In this document: positions 11,862-24,189 of the stretch, piece by piece
Position numbering within the stretch: position 1 is the stretch's first letter
Layout: each line of letters starts with the position of its first letter
NCBI GenBank assembly: GCA_037176885.1
Contig: JAWWNJ010000006.1
Span: 1,550,001-1,614,000 of the forward strand
Origin: Favolaschia claudopus
Lineage: Eukaryota > Basidiomycota > Agaricomycetes > Agaricales > Mycenaceae
Length of the DNA stretch: 64,000 nt
Reading direction: 5' to 3'
Notes under the pieces: generated by a model
Told to the model about the DNA's origin: nothing
What the model saw: the letters and a program-made list of their open reading frames with translations, nothing else
Databases searched by the model: none
Program-made: the position numbers and the translations under genes

Positions 11862-13607
11862 TCATTGAGGTAGAAGCTCAATACCGCTCAAGCCGTCAGT
11901 TAGCACGAGCTCTTCTATAGCCAGCCGTGCCGCGTGAGGGAGATTCCATTCAAAGCCATAGACTGGAAGCCTATCCCACTTAGAGGGCAGCTTGGACTCC
12001 CATTCCAGTATAGTGCGCTCAGAATAGTACGAGTGCATCTCCCGATGTTTAGGCCTAAAACTGAGACGGCGAAGGTTGTTGTGGAAGCGAATTCTGATCA
12101 TACGTATCAAGGTAGGTACGGCGTCAATTTCGTCCAAGGCGCTTGGATGTGTCCTTGAATGACCGCCATCGACTAACCTCAAGAAGCGAAGATGGGGAAC
12201 TAATGTCATGTCAGACAACTCCTGGAATAAGGAATCGTTGACGAGCTCCGGATGACAGAAATCAAGCTCCAAACGAAGGAGAGACGGACAAGCTCGAAGA
12301 TGGTTGATCAGAACGGCAGAGGGGTAGGGAACCGGGAGCGCTAACTCCAAAGTGTCGAGGAATGGACAACGCTGTAGGAACCGCGCGAGGTCTGCATGGA
12401 AGCGCTCGCTGGCTTCCGACAAACAGGGAGTGTTCCAAGAGCTTCCGTAGAGGTGCAATCGAGTAAGATTCGGGCAGTTGACGCCCTCGAAAGCTTCAAT
12501 CCCAGGGACCCAACTCCAAGGGACGATATATTGAAAATAGGTGAGTTCGTGCAATTCGACACGTCCAGTGTCGGAAATTTGAGGGAGGAATACCCCTCCC
12601 AAGGACAGGCTGGTAAGCGAGCTGAGACGGCGCAAATGAGAGGAAGGGATAATCCCATTCGCGCGAGCTGTATTCAGCTCGGAATACACGGTCAACGAAG
12701 ACCAGGGAACGTGGAGTGTGTGCTCAGGCTCAAGCGTCTGAATCAACGTCAAAGTTGTTATTCCTCTCTCGATATGGAGTTCTGGTTGTAGTTGGTTGTG
12801 GTCCAAGCTGGCAAACCAGGCGGGTAAGCCGTTGACGGAGGGGTATTCTCCTACGAACCAATGAGCTCCGACAATATACAGCTCGTCGATATCGGGGATC
12901 GCAGCAGACTGAGAAAAAAGCGATCGATTTGCAATGCCGGTTGAGGAATAGACGTCGTGGATGGTCAAGCGACGAATGCGCCGAATGGGCGAATCACGGA
13001 TTGGCTGTCGAAATACAGACTGCAGAAGATCGTAGTCCGTTCGGGTGTCGTCGGCGGACATGACAAGTTCGAGGATGTTCGACGAAGTGACATAGCTCAG
13101 CTGGGCCTTCCTTGCGGCGATAGGACCGCCAGAGTCACGCAGATCTACCGGGTTCCATAAAGCAGCTGCTTTGGAAGCAGTCAGCAATGTTCTCCATTGC
13201 TTGCAAACTTGCGTCAGCGTGCGCAGAGTGACCTCCGGCCAACCAGTGCGACGGTCGCAGGCCAATCCGAAGATCTCATTCCATAGCTCGTCAGGGACGC
13301 GACCAATGGAACTTAAGCCATACGATGACCCCAGTAGTATATGCTTGGCGCACGCCTGCCTGAATTTCGCAAGCTCCAACTTCTTTCGCAACTCATGGAC
13401 CAGTTGATCATAAGCGGATAATAGGGCTGCCCCCGTAGGGATCCAGTCGGAAATGCGAAGCTCGTCGGCGGAGAGATTTGAGGTTAGCGATCCGGATAGA
13501 TGAAGTCTACGAAGCAAACCAGATCGATCGCTATCGAGGTCCTGCGGTATAGATGATACCTGGACGGCTGGCGCCTTCATCGGATGTTCGAAGCGGGGGG
13601 ATTGCAT
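11862..13607 (-). CDS. F-box-like protein, about 581 aa
   Basis: A single open frame from the ATG at 13607 (M-Q-S-P-R-F-E-H-P) to the stop at 11862. The frame is open further upstream to about 13712 but lacks a good context there. A coiled-coil-like segment (A-Y-D-Q-L-V-H-E-L-R-K-K-L-E-L-A-K) is followed by an F-box (I-G-R-V-P-D-E-L-W-N-E-I-F), the motif V-C-K-Q-W-R-T-L, and a long Leu-rich repeat-like region. This order is typical for Agaricomycete F-box proteins. Substrate unknown; expected to work with Skp1 in SCF ubiquitin ligases. A short upstream exon may exist. Confidence 0.7.
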   Translation of the reverse strand: MQSPRFEHPMKAPAVQVSSIPQDLDSDRSGLLRRLHLSGSLTSNLSADELRISDWIPTGAALLSAYDQLVHELRKKLELAKFRQACAKHILLGSSYGLSSIGRVPDELWNEIFGLACDRRTGWPEVTLRTLTQVCKQWRTLLTASKAAALWNPVDLRDSGGPIAARKAQLSYVTSSNILELVMSADDTRTDYDLLQSVFRQPIRDSPIRRIRRLTIHDVYSSTGIANRSLFSQSAAIPDIDELYIVGAHWFVGEYPSVNGLPAWFASLDHNQLQPELHIERGITTLTLIQTLEPEHTLHVPWSSLTVYSELNTARANGIIPSSHLRRLSSLTSLSLGGVFLPQISDTGRVELHELTYFQYIVPWSWVPGIEAFEGVNCPNLTRLHLYGSSWNTPCLSEASERFHADLARFLQRCPFLDTLELALPVPYPSAVLINHLRACPSLLRLELDFCHPELVNDSLFQELSDMTLVPHLRFLRLVDGGHSRTHPSALDEIDAVPTLIRMIRIRFHNNLRRLSFRPKHREMHSYYSERTILEWESKLPSKWDRLPVYGFEWNLPHAARLAIEELVLTDGLSGIELLPQ

Positions 13608-14328
13608 GTGAGACCTAGGAAAATATAAAACACATTGAAAACCGAGGAGAAAACACATAAGAGCGCACAGTACAAGGTCCCAGTTTGTCTGGCGTTCCTC
13701 AGCGGACAACAACGACTCTCTAAAAACAAAGTTAGCTGGTTACGGACTCATTCGCGCCGACGGTTTACGGAAGGGTTCCCGTCAGTTCCTCGCCATCGGG
13801 TTCAGACCAGGAAGACGGGCTACTGCGAAACGGGTAACTGATCACGAATCGGAAACAAGAAGGACGAGATTTTACGATGGTCCCCAGGTTCCCTGCTCTC
13901 CCGCCGTCCAGGCGTTGCATTGGACGTTCAGCTGCGCCATTTGGTGTTGTACGCGTAAAAGAGCACTGAGAGAGATGTAAAAGTGGAAGAAAGGTCAATG
14001 CAAAACAATTCCCACTGTTAAACCTTGGCTCTAAGAACGCGCAATAACCGCCAGAGTTTAGGAGACAGCAATAAAATTAACAACGGAAGAAGATGGACTG
14101 CCATCAGCAGAAGTCGAGTCACTGAGAAGCAGCACAATCGCGCAGCAATTGAACCTGAACGTTCTTCTTGTTCTCGAAATATTCTTGCTTCCAAACTCAC
14201 GCTTTATCAGAGCAGTCACGAAGAAGCAGCAAGCTGTGCTTTGTATATGTACGTGTTTTTTTGATGCGCAGTTTCGTCCGCGTGATCCGTGGTGATGGAG
14301 GGATTGATGCGCCTGATTGCGAATATAA

Positions 14329-14347
14329 ACACACACACACACACACG
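14329..14347. repeat. (CA)n microsatellite
   Basis: About nine uninterrupted CA units after AAATA. Confidence 0.9.
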
Positions 14348-14640
14348 ACGGTCGTTCGCGCAGAGCTCTCCGTCACGATGGCCGACGGGGCCAGCACTGA
14401 TATGCAAGTCGTACATTGTGTTATATGAAGCACTGAATTTCCATGGTTTAAAACAAGGACATCGACTCAGACATTTCGGCCGAAGAATCCGAAACCTTTT
14501 CTGCGACACCTCTGAGTCTTGTGGATTCAACTGGATCGGTGTCAATGACAATTGGGGCCCTTGGACGCCCAAACCCAAGTCGTTCCGGCATGATATCAAC
14601 TGGCAAGGAGCACCGTATTCAGCTTCAAAGGTTGCAGAAC

Positions 14641-14658
14641 CCGATGACTCATCATCGG
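14641..14658. repeat. Perfect 7-bp stem hairpin, possible Helitron 3'-end hairpin
   Basis: CCGATGA-CTCA-TCATCGG forms a perfect 7-bp stem with a 4-base loop, 250 bp past the Helitron stop codon. Helitrons end in a hairpin followed by CTRR. On the minus strand a CTGA lies about 20 bases after this stem, followed by A rather than the usual T. The assignment is therefore weak. Confidence 0.3.
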
Positions 14659-14910
14659 CCTCCTGGCTTAGTCTGGCTAGCATTCAGAACGAATAAAGAA
14701 GATGGACGTAGCACAGGCGGGGAATAGCGAAACGAACCTATCACTCTGGCAAAGACCCGAATCCAACTCGAACGTGAGGAGCACCACCGGCAGTAATACA
14801 CCCTTCCTTCCTTCCACAAGCTACTCGGCAACCCCTGTCCAACAATCACCTGTTTAAAAGGTACGCAGGTAAGCTCAACCGGCGACAAATGAGAAGGAAA
14901 TATAACCGAC

Positions 14911-17900
14911 CTAAGCATCAAGAGACAACCTAACTCGTTTCTTGACTCGTCGCTGAGAATCCGAATCCACTAGGCCTACACCGTCCTCCGGGAACATGGA
15001 ACTCTGAGAAGCTTGGGAAGAGACCATCTGCTGAGGTACGATAAATTACAAGGGTCAATGGCATCACAGCAATCACACTCACCGGTTCATCCAGAGCCCG
15101 ACGAGTGCGTTTATTAACTCGTAACTGGGAAGACCCATCGACCATGTCCATGTATTCGTTCGCAGACGGCCTCGAGAGCATCAAAGCAGAGGAGGAGCTA
15201 ACCCGAGGAGCATTCAAATCAACCCGTCCCACGCGAAAAGGGACTGCATTGAAAGCAGCGACGGGAGTAACAACAGCATCCAAGTCTACTCTTCGACGCC
15301 TACTGGCAGAGCGACCGTTGGTAATGAGGAAGTTCTTATTCTGCAACCTCTCTAGGCGACCCCAATTTCGAGCGTTAGGTTCGTAGTCGTCCTCCTCGGA
15401 ATCAGAATCGGATGAATCAAGGGCGGCAGGAAAACGCGAAGCCATGGACGCGCGAGCGGCAGCAGACTCCTCTGGAGTGCCGTATTCGGAAACCGTTTGA
15501 AGAGCGAGGAACTGTAACCGATCGCTTTCACGACGCTGGTCCTCCGAAGAACGGCAACAAATCTTGGATTTAGGGAAAGGAGTGGCGATTACCAGACCAT
15601 CCAACGAAGTCGCTCGCGACACCATGACGTACGGCGACTCTGTGCCTTTACAATCTGCTAGATTGATAACTGTGGTGGATAGAGTCTTGCCCTGCGATTT
15701 GTAGGCGGTCATCGCAAAGCCAGGCTGGACAGGAAGTTGGGTCCTCCTGACAGCGCACTTCTTGTTGGAATACGGGTGATCGACCCGAAAGCCAGTGGTG
15801 TCCTCCAAAGCGACCACGTGGTGGTCAGGGAGGCCCGGTACAATACCAGGGGAGGTATCCGGGCACTCCACGACGCAGGAAATGGCATGACGACGCCCAT
15901 CCGCGTCAACATAATACCTCACAGATCTCAAAGACCCTGACGCCCCATTTACGACGCCCCCAGGAACATCGAAGTTTTGGGCGATAACGACAGGCATCCC
16001 AATGACCAGAGGAATTCGTCCTAAACGCTGAGTAGTCTTACCTGTGTCCAAAGTAGCCAGACGATCGGACAACGGACCAGGCCCTACGGATTGTCCCAAT
16101 ATACGATCGTCGGCGTAATACCAATGAACCGGGCGACCTGTTTTGCGGGAGAAATCGTAAGCGCCTTGTACATTTAAGTAGTCCTTCATCTCATTCTCAT
16201 TGACGATAACAGGAGTACCAGACCATGGCGAAGAGTCCCAGTCAATAGTCAAATTACTCAAGACACGGCTGTTAAGAAGATTGAAATCGTCTTCAGTACA
16301 CCGACCATATCGCAATCGACCGAGAAGCTCAAGGAACCGTTCATTCTCGGGCCCAGATTGACGACGAATCTCAGTCAACAACACCACGGTCTTCACGCTC
16401 AACCACAACAGCTTTCCGCAAATCTCATTCTGACCAGAATCTCTCGCTGCACCGGAAGACAATATACCAGAAGTCTTACGCTTCTTATATCGCGTGCTAT
16501 GTTCAATATGCGCGTACACACGCTTTTGCCGCACGGGAGGTAGCTGATAGAAGTCTCCAGCAAAAATTATATTCAATCCACCGAACGCGGTCGCCGCCTC
16601 ACCAGTGGCAGCACAGAGCGCCTTACTGATCTCATACATTAACGCACAACCAATCATAGAAACCTCGTCAATAAACAGATAATCCACTCCTTCCCACATG
16701 GCCATCAGATCTCGCAAGCTCTTGCCTGACCTTCCTTTATCGCTCTGATGATTCATACCCAACGCAGCATGGAGAGTCATTCCAGAAATATTGCGAGCTG
16801 CAACACCGGTGTACGACGACAATCGAAACCTTCGAGCTTCGCCTCTAGCCTCAAAAAAAGTTCTCAGAGCGTCAATAACCCTCGATTTACCAGTACCTCC
16901 AGGGCCACCAATATACATTCTCAACGGCTCCGCCAAACGATTCAAACTATGCTCGGCAACGATATCGAAAGCACGACGCTGCTCCACATTCAAAGTGTAA
17001 TCGGCAGCCACAGAAGCCATTAGCGCGTGAGGCGAAGCTGGGTCTGATACAGCAGCAGTAGGTCCTTGCTGAACACTGAATACGTGATCCTGAACAGACG
17101 TAGGGTGCGCGCGGGATCGGAAAACGGAGCCATCTGACAGGGAAATACCAGCAGGAGCAACTGAGGGTTCACCTTGTGACGCAGATGCTCCATTATCGTT
17201 CGCTGCAATCTTTTTCCAAGCTTGGCGACGCACATCATAAGCCTGCTCCCATTTCTGCTCAAGCTCAGGTTTCCGTTCTGTCACAAGAATGTGTTCGAGA
17301 TTGTCCCTAGTCCGCTCTGCTTCCACCTCAGGTCCCAGACCATCGACCGGCGCGAGTTCATCTCCCACAACATCGGTGGACCGAATCATTCCCCCATCTC
17401 TCAATGCTTCCAAAACAGCCTCAATATTCGCTTTCGTGCCCGCCCTATGTCGAGAAAAACATTTATCAATCGATTCAAGATGCTCAAGGACCAGAGTTTC
17501 GTCGTAATCGCCAAGATCGCCATCCGCACTTCTACCCACCAAATGAGGAGGCACACCGTCTGTGGTTTTCCGATACTTGCGATTCGCGTAATGGCTATCT
17601 CGGCTGTCCTTACATTCATGCAGCACTTGTATGTTAGCGATGATTTCCAGCACACGGGGCGAGCATTCCTTCAAGAACAGATCATACGCGTCTAACCAGG
17701 TCTGCCCTTCAGAAATCAAATCACTGCAGTGCCTCCACGGCTTAAACAAAATCAGCATAAGACGGGCGTGTCGATGCTTTGTGTCATCACGATCGCAACG
17801 AGGCAAAGCACCACCGATAAGTACAGGTACTCTTCGATCAACGGGATCCAGAACGCGCAACTCATGTGTCTTATCTTCAGCATGCGCCTCCTGTAACGCA

Positions 17901-20900
17901 ACTCTGGGTCTCGTTCGTCCTGTCCAAGCCAAGATGTCTCCCTGTCTGTCAGAATCCCAAGGCTGAAACGGAACAGGCTCATGAGGAAGGGGGCATTCTT
18001 CAGCAATGGCACCAACGCCGGCGTCGCCGTCGCCAACAAGGGGTTTACGAGAAGCTCTGCGACGAGTACGAAGGGTGCGCATCTTCTCAACACGAGCAAC
18101 AAAATCCCATACAGAGACATGGTCAAGATCAGAACCTCGACATTGATAGTCCCTAGATTGATTCGCCTGTGCAGTAAACCTACCGTCTATACCGACAGTC
18201 AACGTAACATCGTCCTCCATGGGACCCGGTCCATCAACAGGCGTATCGTCGCAATTACTGGAATCGTCGGTATGAAACACGGACGCAAACGGGACCGCTT
18301 CCACTACCTCGGGCACTGCAACACTGTCAGCACTGGCATCCGGTATCGGCTCCGCATCAACCACAGGTTCCTCTTCTGACTCGGGGAGTTTTCTAGAACT
18401 TCGATAACATTCCGGACTAGGACGTTCAGAATTAATAAATCCCTCCAGACTGTTCCAGTACAGCTTCGCATACTTATGGCTCGTAAAATGATCCTCGAGA
18501 CCCATCACATAAGAAACAACCTGTTGAGCGGAAAGCTCTTGCTGCGCAACCATAGCATGTGCACACTTTTGCAACAGACGCCGTGCCCGAATTGTGAAAT
18601 CATCCAAGCCAGGCTCAGTATCAGACAGACGAGACGCCGCCAACTCTAAGGTGGCATACGCAACGTGCGTCTTCAATTGGGTCTTAGTGATATAGTCAGT
18701 GATGTAAAACATAACGGCTTTGGCAGCAGAGCCAGAAGAGATAAACTTGATGTCCATGTTACATCGAATACTCTGCAACATGGTCTCATTGAATCCATTA
18801 ACTAGACCATTCAAACAACGCAACGTTATTTCCCCGGTAACAGGATCAACAACGGTCAGTGGGCGAACGTTGTCTTCGTCGATATCAAAGCGACATTCTT
18901 TGACATATCCGGGGCCTTTCCAGTACTTGTAACAGGTAGCCTGATGCTTGTGCAATTGGCAAGTCTCAACCAAGGAACGAAAATCTCGAGCTTCCGCAGC
19001 TTCGAAATCGGTGTCATTAGTAAAACTGTCAGGATTCGGTCCTCGAGTAGTGGAAGGGTTATACTTTCCGATGGGATCCATCGCACTCGAACGAACTTCA
19101 GGCGGAAGGGAAGTCGATATCACATCATCCAAGAAAGCCACCAAACGATCCTGAAAATCCGATTCTGCACCTTCATTAGAAAGCACACGTTCCTTTATTT
19201 GATCTGGATTGAGTCCACCTTCCACCCATACAAGCAAATGACAATGAAGGGATCCACGCCCCTGCGCCTCAACGCAACCGTAATACGCACTAACCACCCC
19301 AAGAATGCCTTCCTGTGTATCCCCTCCCTCTGACTGACACCCGAGCGCAGCAAGGAAAGCCTTCATATAAATGTTAAAAAACTGAGCAGCCACAGCAGGA
19401 TTCTTCGCAATAAGAATCTCCTGGTTCGTACGATTCTGCATATCCAGCTCTGTGATCCTGTCTATGTCGATTTCTTCACCTGCCAAAAAACGAACCAAGG
19501 GATTGTGAGCGTCGGCTGGGTTGATTGTAAGATAGAAGCTGGGCAACCCTTTCTCCAACATCAGCCCCTTGATCTCATTACGCATAGTCACCTTAGATTG
19601 AGGTGAGCCATACACATGAGAGTTAACCAGGTTGACCTCTTTCATAAGCGCTAACACACGCCGCTCGTCTTCTGAGTTGACAGTTTTAAAGTCGCCTTGA
19701 CTGATCCTCTCTGTCACAGCGTGAATAGCGGCAGGAGAGACAGACGCAAACTGAGCAGCAACAGTATCAAAATTCTTGCGTTTCACTTTGTAACTGATAT
19801 TTTGCAACAGCTTTCGACGCTGCATCATATTGAAAACGGTGAATAGAAACGAATAATGTTCCTGAAAACGACGATCTGACAGACTGAAAAAGTGCTTGAG
19901 ATGCGACTCAAAACCAAAAGGAGTCCGACGATCTGCATCATCAACTCCACCGATTCCATAGGGAAACAAAGTGGGATATATAAGCGGGAGTAGATCAGGG
20001 TTGTTGAATTCGTTAACAGGATTAGGGTCATGGGGTAACGAGAGGTAATTGGAACCAGGTTTTTTAAGATGATTTGCTGCGGCCTGGCGAAGAATATCAG
20101 ACCGCTCATGACCTTTGACATCAGTAACGACCACACTCTGAAATTCAATAGGATCGAACCTCCGAGGGCGCATAGTGTCCTTGAGACTAGCCAAAGAAAC
20201 AGGATCTATCGAAGTAGACTGGGGCCGGTCAGTAGGAGGAACATCATCCTGTGAAGTAGAAGGACGCAAATCCATACCATCTTCGCTCGACGTGGCGGCG
20301 GCGAAAGGCACATAAGACGATGTTGTAGCTTCCACCCCGTCCGACGGAATAACATGCTCGACGTGGAAAGGTACGTCCACAAACTCGCCGTGCCCATCAA
20401 AGACATGTTCATCAATTTCAACGTCCTTATACAAAGGATTATGGGCACAAAGCCAGCGAAGCGCTTTCATGACTCTCTCCTTGCGAACGATCAACGGCTT
20501 CGCTTTCTCTTTAAGCCATTCCTTAGTAGGGGGTTTAGCACCTACAAAAACAACGCACAATGGAGTGGTAACATCTTCCAAAGAAGGCGGTAACCTGGAC
20601 GCAATTGAAGAAGGACGCTGGGGATAAACAATTATATGACCCTTGAAGCCGCGCTGAACATTGACGTACCCCCGATCATCAGTTTCACGCATCTGGATAA
20701 TCCAGCACTTAGCCCTACACCGAGACACCATCGCCTCTTCCACAACTGACAAGTCTTGCAACTCAGCAGGAATATCTCCGAGATAATTTCTGTTCGCCAA
20801 GGATTTTCGAGGGACCACACCGCGAACAATTTCAGCCTTACATTCGCGGCACACGATCAACACCGGTTCCCCCGTTTCCTCAGACGTACCAATGGCCTGC

Positions 20901-22730
20901 GGGTCGATCATCAAGTCTGAATACGATCCAGAAGATATAGGTTCCGGGCGTTCGTAATCAGGATCCCACCACGATTTCTTTGGCGAAGGAACACCATTCC
21001 CTTCATTGACAGAAGATGAAGATTCGTCTCCAGACTCAGAATCCGAATCACGTTCAGTGAGATCATCAGGATGCCGAAGCAAATCCCACTCAAACGAATC
21101 AAAGGGGAGGGAATCCCTAGCAGACACGGAACATCTTTCAGAACAAGAGCCACAGACGAACGTATCCAATGATTCCTTGGAGATAAAACGAGCGAAGGTA
21201 TCCTTGAAACGCTGCTTGGCATCAGCAGAAACAAGACGGGGCCACTCGCTTTTAAGCCGACAACTCTCACGAACACGAGCTTCAGCGGCAGAATCTCTAG
21301 TACGCTGATGGGAAGTCCGAGCCTGTGCAGACGGAATAGGCTTCCCTTTGTTTAGACGACCAAGATATTTCTTCAACGTCGAACGCAAACTGGCCACACC
21401 CTGCGAAGACTCCCAGCGAACACCGTGAAGGTTGAGAACGCGCCGACACATATTGCGCGACATGCGAGGCAAGAGAAAGCTGAGGAGCCGAACTTGCATA
21501 GCATCACGCAAATCTTCAACAGACGCAACGGAAGGGGGACCAGAAGGAAATGTCTGATCAAACAAAGAAATGCAACCTGCGGTATGAACAACATTCAAAT
21601 GCAGAGCACAGTCCCCGGAGGCAACATGAGCAACCAGGTCGTCACGTAGCCGCTGAGCACCGCGGTGATAAACAGAGAGCCGATGGAGGGAAGCCAGAGA
21701 GACTAAAGAAGGCAGTAGAAGATAATCGACATCACTGAGAATGACTTCGGCTGGATGAGCGACAGACAACGCACGCAATACATCGCGCCTCTTTTCAGAC
21801 ATGTATTGTCGAGCAAACGATATTTGTTGGAAAGCATCCGACTCGGATGAGGGGGCAGTGACGGAACGAGGAAACCCGATAGAAGAAGCGGACAAAATTG
21901 TAGACTCGAAAGTATAATCAACAGAACATAGAATCTCGTTGAGCGCACAAAACGCCAACTCAGTCGCAGACTGGAATCCAGACGACACGCCAGAACAGCC
22001 GTCATGCGAAGCCATCGCTGGACCAACACAAGATCCAGTCAACAAATGAGTCAAGACTGCCAAACGACATTCGTCGGAAGTCGAAAGGGGAGAGGAATCG
22101 ATTCCATGCGAATCCAACAACGTACGAAACTCAGAAAGTTGTATATTGGAGAATAAAGACTCGGAAGGAGAAGCAGGAGACAACATGGAACATAGAAGAG
22201 CCATCCCGTCAGGGGGAACGACCGCACTAGTTCGAGGCGCCACGGAAGGACCGGCAGACGATTCGTCATTGGGAACCAACGATTCAACGCGGGAAACATT
22301 AACAGACAAAGCAGGAACAGACAAAACAGAATTATTGGCGCCAGAAGACGCGGAGGAAGATTCCTCCCCTACAATACAATCATCAACACCAAGCAACACA
22401 ACTAAAAAGCAGTCACTCACGAGAAGGGATCAGCAAACTTCCGGGATCGAACGAAGAAGGCACGTCGAAGCCACATGCGAGAACCAACTCCCGCACAGAG
22501 GCCTTCCAATCGACGCCAAGAGTCAACTCTATGCATTCCGGTGCAGCAAGATGAGGACGCAAAAGAACGGTGAAAGTCCCATAATGAGGAAGATCGACCG
22601 TGACAGGTATCCAAAGAGGAACTTGCTGGGGAGGATAGACCGCGAGTAACAGATGGGCGGGAAAGAGAGTATCAGGAGAGGAAGAGCACGCGAAAGCGGA
22701 AACAGGCCGCCCGTTAACACGAAGAGACAT
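14911..22730 (-). CDS. Helitron RepHel protein (HUH Rep + Pif1 helicase), 2571 aa
   Basis: Three exons (22421-22730, 15083-22368, 14911-15030) separated by two introns of exactly 52 nt join in frame from an ATG at 22730 to a TAG at 14911. The 7.3-kb middle exon has no stop. Order: N-terminal variable region; a Cys-rich DUF6570-like region (C-x2-C pairs, L-A-N-R-N-Y-L-G-D-I-P near 20,780-20,840); the Helitron-like N/Rep domain with HUH motif L-H-C-H-L-L-V-W (near 19,230) and the two-tyrosine motif Y-I-T-D-Y-I-T-K (near 18,700); then a Pif1-type SF1 helicase with Walker A G-G-P-G-G-T-G-K-S (near 16,900), Walker B F-I-D-E-V-S-M, A-G-D-F-Y-Q-L-P-P-V, E-I-R-R-Q, and motif VI V-S-R-A-T-S. Rep nicks and joins single-stranded ends; the helicase unwinds during rolling-circle transposition. 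All key residues are present, so it may be active. Confidence 0.95.
14911..22730 (-). mobile_element. Helitron (rolling-circle DNA transposon), termini not fixed
   Basis: The element is defined here only by its intact RepHel gene. Helitrons have no inverted repeats or target duplication; they begin TC and end CTRR after a hairpin. Expected 5' and 3' ends lie right of 22730 and left of 14911 respectively; a candidate 3' hairpin is at 14641-14658. No second gene was seen inside. Confidence 0.85.
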
Positions 22731-24189
22731 GAGAGGGAAGAAAGAGGGAAGGAGGAGCGCGCGCAAAAGAACAATGGAGCAAACAAGGGACGCAGGAGGA
22801 GTCAAAGAAAAGCCTAGCATCACCAGCGTCATAGACAGATAAGTTAGCGAAGGAGAGAAACAAAGGACAATTGCCCGAAAAGGAGAAAAGAAAAGGGAAA
22901 AAAACGGTTGCTAAGGGGTTAAAAGTCATGTGACATTGGCATTTGGATCGTTTAGTACCCCACAACAACCCATAACTTACGTTAGTGGGAATTAAAATCT
23001 AACTGTGGGGAGCCTTTTTTGCGCGCTCCCGCGGTGTGCCTTTTCGATGAACGGTTTTTGATGGGGACAGCCACTAAATCCATTAGCTTTATATTCAGAT
23101 TCATTACAAAGTTTCTAATGGACTTCAGTTTTGTGATCGTGTGAAAAAGTTGACTCGGTGAAATTGACCCTAACCCCAGGTAGACAGAAAATTTATTGAT
23201 GGTACCGAAACGCATCGACCGGGCGAGCTTTGGGTAACATACAAGTGACATATACTTGTCTTCAAAGTTTTTTCTATCTGTTGCAAATCTGTTATAAGCT
23301 TGAGTTTGTAGACAACAGTCCTGCCGACCAAGTTCTGAGCCCTCCAATACTCACCTATCTGACCCGATCATCCTCGGCCCGTGACCTTTGATATCGGGAG
23401 CGGCCAATTCAGCGAGAATGGTGACAGCCGAGGCCGCCGTCTTTCGGCAACCAAGTCATCCTTGTTCTTCACCGCTTCACGGAACACAGCGCTTGGTACT
23501 GCCTTGAATGCCGTGTCTCAAGTTCAACATCGTTCGTCCCTGTAGGCATTCAGAATACATATAGAACTGAAAGCCGGACCAGGATAACATGTTCTGCCTG
23601 TGATTGTTTCCGATCCAGGATTCCAACATTGATCCAACAGAAAATGTATCTGGTAATTTTGGCCATAGGCCTTTCAAAGGCTGGGAACCTCTCATTTGAT
23701 CAATAATCTCAGTGTTTGGAGTGGTGGAGATAGCAGTGAGCATCCAGTATTGCACTTTTCTGACTTCCCTAACAATGCCCCAATATAATTCTCCTCAAAT
23801 GTCTTGTCGAGTCAAACACCCCCAAGAGCCAGATTTCGGCTGTGATTATAACATACAGCTGGTATCTCTCCAAGCTCTTGGACCTCCGAGTCAATGAATG
23901 TAGCCGAGATTTTTGTGCGTAATTCCTTATCTTTTCTTGTTCATGCTTACAGTAAGTTCATTCGGCTGGCGACTATATTTATCTGACCTCTCAGTGCGAA
24001 TTTCACTGAGGGAAAAGTCCCCCCATAAGTACTCGTCCTGCCGGGCACTCTGCATCGGCCCCCTACCCCAAGTTTGTTTGGGGTTTAGTTCAAGGAGGTT
24101 CAAGTTCAAGATCATATGCGTGACATGTCACATGTGACTCGCTCTAACTTTTACCACCACCACTACCGTCGCCGACGACGACGAGCTCG
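22731..24189. other. Helitron 5' flank and promoter region of the karyopherin gene
   Basis: No supportable gene. A GC stem GGGAGC...GCTCCC lies at about 23010-23033. The last 100 bases before 24190 hold the likely promoter and leader of the plus-strand karyopherin gene, including a CACATGTG-like palindrome (ACATGTCACATGTGAC). Confidence 0.45.

Larger units (their letters stand above)
13608..14910. other. Intergenic region between F-box gene and Helitron
   Basis: No supportable gene. It contains a (CA)n microsatellite at 14329-14347 and a perfect hairpin at 14641-14658. The right part is the 3' flank of the Helitron gene and may include the element's 3' terminus. Confidence 0.5.

Noticed and set aside
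11862..13712. Membrane segment at the N-terminus of the third F-box-like gene (L-C-A-L-M-C-F-L-L-G-F)
   Set aside because: It lies upstream of the best ATG (13607), depends on a non-ATG start, and is more likely non-coding or intronic.
23000..23040. GGGAGC...GCTCCC stem as a Helitron terminal hairpin
   Set aside because: It lies on the 5' side of the RepHel gene, whereas the Helitron hairpin belongs at the 3' end; no CTRR follows in the correct orientation.
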